Shown: positions 34,569 to 44,913 of the stretch, in pieces
How positions within the stretch are numbered: position 1 is the stretch's first letter
Layout of the letters: every line of letters begins with the position of its first letter
From: CAZFER01 sp964517495
GTDB taxonomy: Bacteria; Hinthialibacterota; Hinthialibacteria; Hinthialibacterales; Hinthialibacteraceae
Direction: 5' to 3'
NCBI GenBank assembly: GCA_964517495.1
Contig: CAZFER010000034.1
Coordinates: forward strand, 1 to 62,374
Length of the DNA stretch: 62,374 bases
Position numbers and translations under genes: made by a program
Notes under the pieces: model-generated
Seen by the model: the letters and a program-made list of their open reading frames with translations, nothing else
What the model was told of the DNA's origin: nothing
Databases searched by the model: none

Positions 34569-37500
34569 ATGAGAACAAAATGGTTAATTCTTTCCTTCAT
34601 TTTAATATCGCACTCTTTAAGTTGGGCAAATATTGAACTGGACCGCGAAAAGATCAATGCTCAACAGATGAATGATTCAGTGGTCGTTACTGTCCCGATT
34701 ATCAATCCAACAGATAAACCATTGATCGAAGATATGACCATAACGCTACTGAACAGCCAATACCAATCACTCGCCAAAAGCGTTAAAAAAGTCATCGTAC
34801 TGAATGGCCGCCAATCTGAACAGATTGCCTTGCCCATCGCAGAAAATACACCGGAAATCGATAAAAGTATTGTCAGAATCGAATTCATGGGGCAGATATG
34901 GCTCAAGCGTTTTCACCGGCAAAAAGCGGAGCAGGAAGTCCACGTTATCGGCCAAACCGAATGGCTGGCGGGCAGCAAAGCCTCCATCCGCGTCATTGTC
35001 AGTCAAAGCCAAGGCGGCAAACCTATAAAAGATGCGGATGTTGAAATACGCTCCACCCCGCAATCCGGCGGAAAAGCCTATGTTCATGCTGAAACCAAGA
35101 CCGACGATGAAGGCACCGCATCCTTCGCATTTGAGATTCCTCAATCCATTGCCGGGCAACGTATGTTGGAAATCGAAGTTAAGTCAGATTATGGTACAGA
35201 CACCATTAACTCGGATATTAATATCGAACGTGGAAACAAAATATTCCTCACTACGGATAAGCCCGTATATCAACCCGGACAATTAATGCACCTGCGAACT
35301 CTGACGACCCACAAAGCCACCAGTAAACCCATCAGTGATCAACCCATTACCATTGAAGTGTATGACGGCAAGGGCAACAAAGTCTTCAAGCGAATCGAAA
35401 AAACCTCTGAATTCGGTGTCGCAGCCACTGATTTCCAACTGGCGGATGAAGTCAACCAGGGCGATTACACCGTCAAGGCATTAATTGATGATGATATCAC
35501 CGAAAAAACTGTCCAGGTTTTTGAATACGTTCTCCCCAAATTCCGCGTCAATGTCAAAAACGAAAATGAATTCTATGCCCCCGGAGATGAAGTCAAAGGT
35601 ACCCTCAACGCCCGTTATTTTTTCGGCAAACCGCTCGATGGCGCCAAGGTAACCATCACCGCTAACTGTTTCGACGTTGGATTCAATGAATTTACCAAAG
35701 TCGAAGGGAAAACCGATAGCGAAGGCCAGTACGAGTATTCATTCACCATCCCCGAACGACTTGTTGGGCAACCTCTGTTTAAAGGCAATACTATCGTGCA
35801 GATGGATGTCCGAGTGCTCGATACCGCCGATCATGAAGAGCAGAAAATTCATTCATTTCATGTCGCCACTGATCCATTACAAATCGAGGCCATCCCGGAA
35901 AGTGGCCGTTTGATTGAGGATGTCGTCAACGAAGTTTACCTGGTTGCCTCCCGGCCCGATGGCAGTGTGGCCAAACCCAAACTGCACGTGCAATCTCGCT
36001 ACCTGCAATCCGACACCACCGTCGAATGTGATGAAAACGGCATTGCCACCGTTCTGCTGACTCCATCACAAGGTGATAATGTGTATCGCCCCCACCTTCC
36101 GGCCTTGCGCATTGAGGCTGAACTGGATAACCAATCTGTCCGTATTGATAAAAACCTTCCCTTCAGCAGTGACAACGAAAAACTGCTTTTACGTCCCGAT
36201 CGTGGTGTGTATTCCATGGGTGGGGAAATGATACTCAACGTGATTTCATCAAGCCGCGAAAACGAACCGGTCTTCATTGATATTGTCAAGAATAAGCAAA
36301 CCATATTGACTCACACCCTCCGCCTTAAAGAGGGCAAGGCCGAAACAACCATCCCCTTGGATCAATCCTTAACCGGAACATTGGCCCTCAATGCCTATCT
36401 CATTCGGCGTGATGGCAATATGGTTCGAGATACCCGCCAGGTCATTGTTATGCGCAGCGACGACTTGCAGATAGAGATCACTCCAGACCAAAAAGAATAC
36501 CAACCCGGCGAACCAGCCCAACTGCAAATCGCCATTACCAACAGCGCTGGCAAGCCTGTACAAGCCGCCCTGGGGTTGCACATCGTCGATGAAAGCGTAT
36601 ACAGCCTTTCAGAAAAAGAACCCGGTCTCGCCAAAGTGTTCTTTGCCATCGAAAAAGAGTTACTGGAACCCAAGATCGAGATTCATGGCTACAAATTGGA
36701 TAAAGTGGTGCGCTTGTCTTCCAAGAAATATGAAGAAAACGCCCAACTCTCCAAAGCATTGCTATCCAAACTGGATGCGCATAGTTCCTTTTCATTAAAT
36801 AAAAACACCTCCAATGAAAAGATTAGCCAGGCCAATGCCGACCTCCAACGCTTGCAGCAATTCTTCACCACCCAAACTTTAAAACTGAGCACCAAGCCCA
36901 AGCCCGTCGACGAAGTCATGCTCGCTCTTGGTGAAGAGCCTGCCGAGTATCCAGTCATGGATCCCTGGCATCAACCTTATGTCGTCCATTTTGACCAAAA
37001 CGTTTGGCTGGCCAGCCAGGGGCGGGACGGTGAAATTCAAACCAGTGATGATATCCGCACACCGGCTTATCAATGGGGTTTTATCGTCCAGGATGGATCA
37101 GGTCAAATCGTGCGGCAATTTGAAGAATTAGAAGAAAACAAATCAGGTACCGCTTCAAAACCGGTAACCGCCCTACCGGCTGAACGTTTCAGAGCACGTG
37201 GTGGTTTTGGAGGGGCTGGCGTCCGGGGGGCTATACCTGCATTAAGAGAACAGAAAGGCCAGGAACGACAATTTTTATTTAAAGCGGAACGCAGAGCAGG
37301 AAGAGCGCAGGCCGAACCCCAAGCTAATTTTGGTGCTAAAATGGCACCCCAACCACCCAATCGACCTATGATGAAGTTCAAAGCCAATGCCCCCGTCGAT
37401 AGAGAAGTTGCAAGAGACGTCAGACCAAATATGGAAGCAAATGAATGGGCTGATAAAGATATGGCTGGATTCGCTGTTGGTAAGCGATTCGATCGGGTAG

Positions 37501-40037
37501 ATACTTTGGACGATAGCCTTAAAACCGACTACTATTCACACGATTCCCGTAAACTTGAATCTTCCCCAATAAAAACGGGAGAACAAATAGCCCTATCGGA
37601 TAAATCCGAACTCCGTTCAAAAGAAGCTTTCATCACGGAAAACATGAAAGAGACTTTCGGTGATAGCAAATCAGAAGGCCCCTTGGTGGTCAATGGACAA
37701 CTGGACGAAAAGCAATTGAAAAAGGAAGCTGAATCGTTCGCCAATATTGAATCACTAGTATTAAGTAAAGATTTGCAAACTGATTTGAAAGTGCTTGATG
37801 AATCCATAAAACCAACGGATGATGTAACGGCCACATCTACCGACGATAGTGCTTTACGCAGAAGTGAACAAAAATCCGTTCGTGTACGGCGCTACTTCCC
37901 CGAAACCCTGTTCTACTCACCGGAAATCATCACCGATGCACAGGGAAAAGTTGCGCTTAATTTCCCGGTCGCCGATTCCATCACTACATGGCGTATGAAC
38001 GCAATGGCCAACGCCAAAAACGGCGCAGTCGGTGATACAACCGCCGCCATGAAGGTATTTAAGCCATTCTTTGTCGATATCGATCTTCCGGTAGCCTTGA
38101 TACAAAACGACGAAGTCACCATCCCCGTCGCCGTTTATAACTACATCGATAAACCACAGAATGTTCAAGTGGTTCTGGAAAAAGATTCCTGGTTTGACCT
38201 TCTCGAAGGTGACTTAACCCGCACTGTCTCCATCGCCGCCAATGAGGTTTCTTCAGTGTCCTATCGCATCAAAGCCAAGAAACTGGGCGATAAACCAATT
38301 ACGGTATATGGCTGGGGCAGCGAAGATAACGACGCCATTGGGCGGGAAATCGAAGTTCGGCCTAACGGCGAAGCACACTTTCAAACCAAAAACGGAAAAC
38401 TTAAAGGAATTGTCGAAGAGACGATAGATTATCCCGCAAACCGCATTGAAGGCGCCGATAAATTGTTCGTGAAAATCTATCCCGGCGTCTTCAGCCAAAT
38501 CGTCGAGGGACTGGATGCCATCTTAAAGATGCCCTTCGGCTGCTTCGAACAAACCAGTTCAACCACCTATCCCAATGTGCTGGCTCTTAACTATATGCAA
38601 CAAACCGGACGCATCACTCCCGCCATCGAAATGAAAGCCCGTGAGTATATCAACCTGGGTTACCAGCGTCTATTGACCTTTGAAATCGATGGAGGCGGTT
38701 TCCAGGTCTTTGGGAATCCCCCGGCTACCCGCGTGCTTTCCGCCTATGGCCTATTGGAATTCAGCGATATGAATGAAGTCTATCCCATTGATGAAAACGT
38801 CATTGAACGCACCCGCCAATGGCTCTTCAACCAGATGAATGAAGACGGCAGCTGGGCTCCCGATCAAAATTATGCTCATGCAGAGATGTGGAAAAACATC
38901 CAGGATAATGACCTGCTCGTCACCGCCTACATCGCTTATGCACTCGATCGCGCCAGCGATGGACCGCGTTTCAGTACTGTATGGGCCCAAAATCAGATGA
39001 CCAATACACCTCGCCAAGCTAACCTTGATCCCAATTTGCAAAAACCCAAACAGTACTTAATGGAACATGCGGATGAAGCCGAGGATGCCTACACGCTTTC
39101 AATCCTCTGCAATTCCCTGCTCGCTTTGGCACCACAAAATCCAAAAACAGAAACGTGCGTCAACCGCCTGGTTGAAATGGGAATCGTTGAAGGTGATTTA
39201 ATGTATTGGAAATCCGAAGCCAGCTTGAGTTTCGCCCGTGGCAATCACGCCAATGTCGAAACCACTGCCTGGGCAGCCTTGGCCCTGCTGAGAGATGGAC
39301 GCTTCCAAAACGAACTGGGTAAAACCTTGAACTGGATTATTGAGCAGAAAGATCCCAATGGCACCTGGGGCACTACACATGGTACTGTTTTAGCGTTGAA
39401 AGCGTTGCTTTATTCCCTTGGTAATCTGACCCAGGAAGCGGATGCGACCGTCAGCATTACCGTGAACGATGAAGAAGCACAAACATTGGAGATTACCCCT
39501 GAATATTCCGACATCTTCCGCCAAATCGATGTATCCAATTATGTTGAACCCGGGAAAAATAAGGTGGAAATCAAACTGGACGGTAAAGGCAATTTACTTT
39601 ATCAAGTGGTGGGTAAATATTACGTCCCCTGGGACAAATCCAAAACTCAGGCGCAAGCATTTGATATCGCCGTGAATTACGACCGCTCTGAACTTCGCCG
39701 CAACGATACCGTCACCTGCCAGGTCACCGCTAAAAACACTCGGCCCTTCCAAGCGGAAATGGTAATGATCGATGTTGGCATCCCCCCTGGCTTCCGTGTG
39801 GAAAAATCCGCTTTGGATGATTACCTCGAAGATCAAATCATCTCCAAATTCACCATCATGAGCCGTCAGCTGCTCATTTACCTTGAATCAATGGAAGGTG
39901 GGCAAACATTGAAACTCGATATCCCCATGAAGGCCACCTTGCCCATGATGGCAAAAGCACCTGAATCAACGATCTATGAATATTACAACCCTGAGGTCAA
40001 AGAAACCGACACCCCGCAGGAACTGGAGGTGAAGTAA
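34569..40037 (+). CDS. Alpha-2-macroglobulin family protein with thioester
   Basis: The 1822-residue protein has a signal peptide (MRTKWLILSFILISHSLSWA), serial macroglobulin beta-domains (residues 20-760) and YQPGQLMHLRTLTTHK as a typical MG module. A long low-complexity section (about 780-1100, with RARGGFGGAGVRGA and many Lys/Glu/Asp) is a likely bait region. FPETLFYSPEIITD begins the post-bait part. The thioester is PFGCFEQTSSTTYP with C1325 and Q1328, and an alpha-helical thioester domain follows. Macroglobulins trap attacking proteases. Bacterial ones usually pair with the penicillin-binding protein PbpC, but here the neighbours are a sigma factor and its anti-sigma. It has no lipobox, so it is likely soluble in the periplasm or secreted. 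A terminator follows. Confidence 0.9.
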   Translation: MRTKWLILSFILISHSLSWANIELDREKINAQQMNDSVVVTVPIINPTDKPLIEDMTITLLNSQYQSLAKSVKKVIVLNGRQSEQIALPIAENTPEIDKSIVRIEFMGQIWLKRFHRQKAEQEVHVIGQTEWLAGSKASIRVIVSQSQGGKPIKDADVEIRSTPQSGGKAYVHAETKTDDEGTASFAFEIPQSIAGQRMLEIEVKSDYGTDTINSDINIERGNKIFLTTDKPVYQPGQLMHLRTLTTHKATSKPISDQPITIEVYDGKGNKVFKRIEKTSEFGVAATDFQLADEVNQGDYTVKALIDDDITEKTVQVFEYVLPKFRVNVKNENEFYAPGDEVKGTLNARYFFGKPLDGAKVTITANCFDVGFNEFTKVEGKTDSEGQYEYSFTIPERLVGQPLFKGNTIVQMDVRVLDTADHEEQKIHSFHVATDPLQIEAIPESGRLIEDVVNEVYLVASRPDGSVAKPKLHVQSRYLQSDTTVECDENGIATVLLTPSQGDNVYRPHLPALRIEAELDNQSVRIDKNLPFSSDNEKLLLRPDRGVYSMGGEMILNVISSSRENEPVFIDIVKNKQTILTHTLRLKEGKAETTIPLDQSLTGTLALNAYLIRRDGNMVRDTRQVIVMRSDDLQIEITPDQKEYQPGEPAQLQIAITNSAGKPVQAALGLHIVDESVYSLSEKEPGLAKVFFAIEKELLEPKIEIHGYKLDKVVRLSSKKYEENAQLSKALLSKLDAHSSFSLNKNTSNEKISQANADLQRLQQFFTTQTLKLSTKPKPVDEVMLALGEEPAEYPVMDPWHQPYVVHFDQNVWLASQGRDGEIQTSDDIRTPAYQWGFIVQDGSGQIVRQFEELEENKSGTASKPVTALPAERFRARGGFGGAGVRGAIPALREQKGQERQFLFKAERRAGRAQAEPQANFGAKMAPQPPNRPMMKFKANAPVDREVARDVRPNMEANEWADKDMAGFAVGKRFDRVDTLDDSLKTDYYSHDSRKLESSPIKTGEQIALSDKSELRSKEAFITENMKETFGDSKSEGPLVVNGQLDEKQLKKEAESFANIESLVLSKDLQTDLKVLDESIKPTDDVTATSTDDSALRRSEQKSVRVRRYFPETLFYSPEIITDAQGKVALNFPVADSITTWRMNAMANAKNGAVGDTTAAMKVFKPFFVDIDLPVALIQNDEVTIPVAVYNYIDKPQNVQVVLEKDSWFDLLEGDLTRTVSIAANEVSSVSYRIKAKKLGDKPITVYGWGSEDNDAIGREIEVRPNGEAHFQTKNGKLKGIVEETIDYPANRIEGADKLFVKIYPGVFSQIVEGLDAILKMPFGCFEQTSSTTYPNVLALNYMQQTGRITPAIEMKAREYINLGYQRLLTFEIDGGGFQVFGNPPATRVLSAYGLLEFSDMNEVYPIDENVIERTRQWLFNQMNEDGSWAPDQNYAHAEMWKNIQDNDLLVTAYIAYALDRASDGPRFSTVWAQNQMTNTPRQANLDPNLQKPKQYLMEHADEAEDAYTLSILCNSLLALAPQNPKTETCVNRLVEMGIVEGDLMYWKSEASLSFARGNHANVETTAWAALALLRDGRFQNELGKTLNWIIEQKDPNGTWGTTHGTVLALKALLYSLGNLTQEADATVSITVNDEEAQTLEITPEYSDIFRQIDVSNYVEPGKNKVEIKLDGKGNLLYQVVGKYYVPWDKSKTQAQAFDIAVNYDRSELRRNDTVTCQVTAKNTRPFQAEMVMIDVGIPPGFRVEKSALDDYLEDQIISKFTIMSRQLLIYLESMEGGQTLKLDIPMKATLPMMAKAPESTIYEYYNPEVKETDTPQELEVK

Positions 40038-40086
40038 TAACAAAAACCCACCAGTGAAAATTCAATTAGCAATCTCCTTTCTCAAC

Positions 40087-40125
40087 ACGAGCGGGATTCT
40101 CCCTTCCCGCTCGTTTTTGTTTTGT
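40087..40125 (+). terminator. Intrinsic terminator of the macroglobulin operon
   Basis: ACGAGCGGGA (40087-40096) pairs with TCCCGCTCGT (40105-40114) around an 8-nt loop, followed by TTTTGTTTTG. It lies 50 nt past the macroglobulin stop. Confidence 0.88.
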
Positions 40126-40139
40126 TTAGGGCATATTTT

Positions 40140-41801
40140 TTAACTATAGTTTTGGCGCATATGCCGCAACCGCTTCATCACGTCATTCCCACCGCGGCCA
40201 AAATAGTCATGAAGGTGTAAATATTCCTTATAAAGCGCGGAATAGGCTTTATGCCGCTCTGCCGTGGGCGTGTAGGCGTTCTTTCTAAGGCGCGCCATTT
40301 TTTCCGCCGCTTCTTGTGGAGTGTCATACCCACCATTGGCTTTGCCTGCTGCCACCGAACCTAAAATCGCCGCCCCCAATGCACAGGTTTCCTGCGAATC
40401 GGCAATGTGTATGGCCAAGCCGGTTACATCCGCATATACCTGCATCAATAACTTATTGCGTTTGGCCAATCCCCCACACGCATACAATTCATTAATCGGG
40501 ATGCCGGATGAATCAAACGCTTCAATGATCCGCTTGGTGCCATACGCGGTGGCTTCAATTAAAGCCAAATACATCTCTTCCGGTTTGGTGGTAAGCGTCA
40601 TCCCCAGCATCAGGCCTGAAAGTTCCGCATCCACCAATACCGAGCGGTTGCCATTCCACCAATCCAATGCCACAAGACCACTTTGTCCCGGTATCAGTTG
40701 GCTTGCCCGTTCTTCCAATAATTGATGGACACTCATTCCCCGCTTTTGTGCTTCCTCATAAACCGAATGGGGAACACACTCATCGATATACCATGCAAAG
40801 ATATCCCCCGTAGCCGGCTGTCCTGCCTCATAACCATAAAAACCGGGTAATATGCCGTCGTTTACACATCCACACATCCCATCGACTTTCACTTTTTGAT
40901 CAGAGAGCAACATATGACAGGTCGATGTTCCCATCACCATCAACATCTTTCCTGCTTGAGTTACTCCCGTGCCGGGAACTGCCGCATGTGCATCGATGAT
41001 TCCCACCGCCACCGCGGTGCCCGGCTTCAAGCCTGTCAGCTGAGCCGCTTGCTCAGTTAACCCCCCTGCTTTGCCGCCGAGAGGTTTGATATCTTCCGTC
41101 AATTTGGTTCCAACGATAGAACCTAATTTGGGATGCAACGCAGCCAGTATTTCCGTATTCAAAAAACCTTCTTCTTTGTCCCACATGCCTTTATATCCAG
41201 CCATGCATGAACTGCGTGCCTCTTTACCACACAGCTGCTCCACCACCCAATCACCGCCTTCGATAAACCGGGACGCTGCGTCGTACATCTCTTCATCTTC
41301 ATCCAACACTTGCATGATCTTGGGGAAAATCCATTCAGAGGACATTTTTCCCCCATATCGTTCCAGGATCGGATCACCAGCCTCATGGATTGCTTTGGTA
41401 AGCTGATCCGCTTCCGGCTGCGCGGCATGATGCTTCCACAATTTCGGCCAGGCATGAGGGCGGTTTGGGTAAGAATAGCAAAGTGGCTCTCCCTTTTCAT
41501 CAACCGGCAAGACCGTACATGATGTAAAGTCAACACCAATCCCCACCACTTGATCAGGATTGACACCAGTTTCCTTTAGAACCTCAGGGATCGTTTGTTT
41601 TATTGTTTCCAACCAATCATTTGGATCTTGCAAAGCCCAATCAGGCCCCAGTTTTGTCCCATCCGGCAATGTTTGATCCATCACCCCGTTTTTGTATTCA
41701 TATACATGGGTCGCTGTCTCATCACCTGTTTCAATATCCACCAACAAGGCACGCCCTGACTCCGTACCGTAATCGATTCCTAATGCATAGCGTTTCGTCA
41801 T
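40140..41801 (-). CDS. araB: Ribulokinase
   Basis: The 553-residue protein is the length of AraB. It has IDYGTESGRALLVD at residue 9, GIGVDFTSCTVLPVD near 88, GGKMSSEWIFPKIMQ near 150, IIDAHAAVPGTG near 270, and the late CGGLAKRNKLLMQVYADVTG. It phosphorylates L-ribulose to L-ribulose-5-phosphate in arabinose breakdown. AraA and AraD are not in this window. A sugar:H+ symporter 10 kb away could supply pentose, but this is only a loose link. GGAGG lies before the ATG. Confidence 0.92.
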   Translation of the reverse strand: MTKRYALGIDYGTESGRALLVDIETGDETATHVYEYKNGVMDQTLPDGTKLGPDWALQDPNDWLETIKQTIPEVLKETGVNPDQVVGIGVDFTSCTVLPVDEKGEPLCYSYPNRPHAWPKLWKHHAAQPEADQLTKAIHEAGDPILERYGGKMSSEWIFPKIMQVLDEDEEMYDAASRFIEGGDWVVEQLCGKEARSSCMAGYKGMWDKEEGFLNTEILAALHPKLGSIVGTKLTEDIKPLGGKAGGLTEQAAQLTGLKPGTAVAVGIIDAHAAVPGTGVTQAGKMLMVMGTSTCHMLLSDQKVKVDGMCGCVNDGILPGFYGYEAGQPATGDIFAWYIDECVPHSVYEEAQKRGMSVHQLLEERASQLIPGQSGLVALDWWNGNRSVLVDAELSGLMLGMTLTTKPEEMYLALIEATAYGTKRIIEAFDSSGIPINELYACGGLAKRNKLLMQVYADVTGLAIHIADSQETCALGAAILGSVAAGKANGGYDTPQEAAEKMARLRKNAYTPTAERHKAYSALYKEYLHLHDYFGRGGNDVMKRLRHMRQNYS

Positions 41802-42066
41802 TTTCCCCTCCTTATGATGTCCAATCCCTATGCAGCTGTGGGATGAACAAGAATGTTTTCAATCGAGTATTATTTCTCCATGGTATTTTTAATGATTTTC
41901 AATCTTTTCTTTGTTGAGAGTCCGTACTTTAATATACCAAGAATGAAACACTTCCGCCAATATCATGTGAACTATATATTTATTTTAAATCCAATAATTA
42001 AGCATAGGGTAATAAGGATTTTCAGGTATAATGCTTAGATAATAATCAAGTTAACATGGGGAGACT

Positions 42067-43470
42067 ATGCATCCACAAATATTAATAGTCGACGATGATG
42101 AATCCATTCTCAAACTCCTGGAGATGCAACTCAAAAAGTTAGGGTACCGAACACGCTGTGAATCTTCTGGTGCCGGAATGCGAGATGCGTTGAAGGAGGA
42201 TGAATTCAACACCGTGCTCATGGACTTTCATCTACCGGATGGTGACGGGATATCGTTTATTGATGAGGTTCATGAGGCTGCCCCTGAATTGCCGGTCATC
42301 ATCATTACCGCTCATGGAAGCATTGAACGAGCAGTGGATGCCATGCGACGAGGTGCATATGATTTTGCCTCCAAACCTGTTGATTTTAACCGGCTCTCGG
42401 TTTCTGTTAAAAATGCAGTTGAATGGTACGCCCTGAAACAACGCGTCAGCAAACTCGAACGCTCCAAAAAAACCGGGCTTTGTGGCATGATTGGCAGCAG
42501 TTCAGATATGCAGGTTGTCTATCGCATCATCGAAAATGTCGCCCCCACCAAAGCCCCCGTATTCATCACCGGTGAAAGTGGCACTGGAAAAGAAATGGTG
42601 GCCCAAGCGGTCCATCAACTCTCAGACCGCAGCAAGAATGAATTGATCGATGTGAACTGTTCCGCCATACCAAAAGATCTATTGGAAAGTGAACTCTTCG
42701 GCCATGAACGAAATGCCTTCACCGGCGCCAATGAACGCTATATTGGGCGTTGTGAACGCGCAAACCGCTCCACCCTTTTTCTGGACGAAGTGGCTGAGAT
42801 GAATGTTTCCCTGCAGCCGAAGTTGCTTCGTTTTTTGGAGGAGCATTCATTCTACCGGGTTGGCGGTAAAGAAAAAATCGTTGTCGACTTGCGCCTGGTA
42901 TCCGCCACCAACCGCGATCCATTAGATGCCATTCGCGACCAAAAATTCCGGGAAGACCTTTATTATCGCTTGAATGTCGTTCATATCCCCATTCCTTCTC
43001 TACGCGAACGTCCGGAAGATATTCCCGATTTAGCTCATCATTTTTTGCTTCGTTACGCCAAACAAAATGACAAGAAGTTCCTGGAAATCAGTAATGACGC
43101 CGAAAGTGCTCTCTGTGAATATCTCTGGCCCGGCAATGTCAGAGAACTTCAAAACTGCATACAACAAGCCGTGGTCTTGAATAATGGAGAAACGTTGGAA
43201 CTGGACATGCTGCCTGAAGGCATTCGATCCAGCCTCAAGTTACAAGTCTCCACATCCTCACAAAGGCAAGATGATACCTCACCCGATTTCACGGCTGGCG
43301 ATGGCATAGTCCCCATCGAAGTCTACGAAAAACAAGCAATCGAACATGCCTTACGCATCACCAAAGGTAAAGTCGCCCAGGCCGCCGCAGGTCTTCACCT
43401 CAGCCAGGCCACCCTATACCGCAAGGTACGTGACTACGAAATCGTCCTGAAACACTATAAAAAAGCATAA
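42067..43470 (+). CDS. NtrC-family response regulator (second)
   Basis: The 467-residue protein has a receiver (D53 acceptor in VLMDFHLPDGDG, K103) and an AAA+ domain with GESGTGKE (169-176) and TLFLDEVAEM. The Fis-type helix-turn-helix at the end reads KVAQAAAGLHLSQATLYRKV. The loop that touches sigma-54 is NAFTGA (216-221) instead of GAFTGA. No kinase gene is adjacent, so its partner is elsewhere. GGGGAG precedes the ATG, and TATAAT lies about 35 nt upstream, so it looks housekeeping-expressed. Targets are unknown; it could also act at the repeat-RNA promoter. Confidence 0.9.
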   Translation: MHPQILIVDDDESILKLLEMQLKKLGYRTRCESSGAGMRDALKEDEFNTVLMDFHLPDGDGISFIDEVHEAAPELPVIIITAHGSIERAVDAMRRGAYDFASKPVDFNRLSVSVKNAVEWYALKQRVSKLERSKKTGLCGMIGSSSDMQVVYRIIENVAPTKAPVFITGESGTGKEMVAQAVHQLSDRSKNELIDVNCSAIPKDLLESELFGHERNAFTGANERYIGRCERANRSTLFLDEVAEMNVSLQPKLLRFLEEHSFYRVGGKEKIVVDLRLVSATNRDPLDAIRDQKFREDLYYRLNVVHIPIPSLRERPEDIPDLAHHFLLRYAKQNDKKFLEISNDAESALCEYLWPGNVRELQNCIQQAVVLNNGETLELDMLPEGIRSSLKLQVSTSSQRQDDTSPDFTAGDGIVPIEVYEKQAIEHALRITKGKVAQAAAGLHLSQATLYRKVRDYEIVLKHYKKA

Positions 43471-43479
43471 AATATCATA

Positions 43480-44829
43480 TTATGCCGTAAAAAGTCTCTG
43501 AACCGCTTTGGCGATATACTCATCCTCCTTCATGGTATAATTCGGCCCAATCCGAATCTGCACAAACCGGTCGTATACATTAAGTGTCTGAGCACAACAT
43601 TCACGGCCATATTGGATGGCCTTTCCTTCCGGGCTGTTAAACGACGGCCATGCGGGATGGCGGGTTCGCTTGTTGATCACGGATTCCTGAATGGGAAGCA
43701 ATACAGATCCGCTTAATGCTGAAGCCGGAACATTCCGCTTTCGCAATTGACGAATGCAACGGTCACGTTCTTCATTATCCCCTGCGTCAAAATAAACCGC
43801 ATAACCAATATCCCCCTCCGGATCAGGCATGGTCCGCATCACCAAGCCATCGATATCAGCTATTCCGTCTCGTATGGCTTCAGCATGAAGGCGCATATCG
43901 ATGATCATACGATCCAATTTACTCAACTGCGCACCCAGTACAGCTCCTGTAAATTCACTCATACGAAAATTCTCACCGGCAAAGGTTTTTTCTTGGGCGC
44001 CTCCAAGGCGTTTGTTAAAAACACTTCGCGTTCCCCCCATGTCATGAAACCGGACAGCCCGTTCATAAATGGTTGGATCATGGGTCACCACCGCACCACC
44101 TTCACCGGATGTGATCATCTTATTGATCTGAAAGCTATAGATCCCCACATCACCAATGGTCCCCAGTTTTTTGCCTTTGTATGACCCACCAACACATTGC
44201 GCGCAATCCTCCAACACAGCAATATCGTTTTGTTTTGCGACTTCCATAATGGGATCCATATCACACGGCCCACCCAACAAATGAACGGCAATCACCGCTT
44301 TGGTACGTGGTGTGATTTTGGATTTAAAACTGTCAGGATCGAGATTAAAGGTTTCATCAATATCCGCAAACACCGGCAGCGCCCCGGCATGAACCACGCA
44401 GGTATAGTCGGACCACCAGGTATAGGCGGGAACAATCACCTCATCACCCGGTCCAACACCCAAACCGGTTATTGCACAATCCAATGCCGCCGTCCCCGAG
44501 GTAACCCCAACCGCAAATCGTGCTCCCATATAGTGGGCAAATTGCTCTTCAAATCGATTGACATGCTCCGGCTTCCCTGGTCCCCAATAACGAAAAGGCG
44601 AACCAGAATCAACCACGCTAACCACCGCCTCTTCTTCTTCATCCCCATAATAAAACGGACCAATCAATGCGGGATCAATATCCGGCAATACCGTTCCCTC
44701 ACCATCACCCCATGTCCTCATGTTTGATAAACCTGGATTTAATGCAGACAGCGAAACGGCTGAAACCCCCGCCTTGATAAACCGGCGTCGAGTTGGATTC
44801 GATCGTGTTTTGTTTGAATGGTTAGCCAT
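43480..44829 (-). CDS. DegT/DnrJ/EryC1/StrS aminotransferase with a twin-arginine signal
   Basis: The ATG at 44829, preceded by AAAGGGGAG, gives 449 residues. The N-terminus NPTRRRFIKAGVSAVSLSAL is a textbook Tat signal. The enzyme part has GVTSGTAALDCAITGL, VIVPAYTWWSDYTCVV, VLEDCAQCVGGSYKG and the PLP-lysine region FQINKMITSGEGGAVVTHD. These are DegT-type sugar aminotransferases, normally cytosolic, which make amino sugars or (some) act as non-aminating PLP enzymes. Export of a PLP enzyme, folded with its cofactor, would be consistent with the Tat route. The substrate is unknown. Confidence 0.85.
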   Translation of the reverse strand: MANHSNKTRSNPTRRRFIKAGVSAVSLSALNPGLSNMRTWGDGEGTVLPDIDPALIGPFYYGDEEEEAVVSVVDSGSPFRYWGPGKPEHVNRFEEQFAHYMGARFAVGVTSGTAALDCAITGLGVGPGDEVIVPAYTWWSDYTCVVHAGALPVFADIDETFNLDPDSFKSKITPRTKAVIAVHLLGGPCDMDPIMEVAKQNDIAVLEDCAQCVGGSYKGKKLGTIGDVGIYSFQINKMITSGEGGAVVTHDPTIYERAVRFHDMGGTRSVFNKRLGGAQEKTFAGENFRMSEFTGAVLGAQLSKLDRMIIDMRLHAEAIRDGIADIDGLVMRTMPDPEGDIGYAVYFDAGDNEERDRCIRQLRKRNVPASALSGSVLLPIQESVINKRTRHPAWPSFNSPEGKAIQYGRECCAQTLNVYDRFVQIRIGPNYTMKEDEYIAKAVQRLFTA

Positions 44830-44913
44830 GATCTCTCCCCTTTCTATAAGAAACATCAACTCCATTCTCCCGCAAACCCATCAAGAAATCAACTAAATAA
44901 TCACAACAATCAG

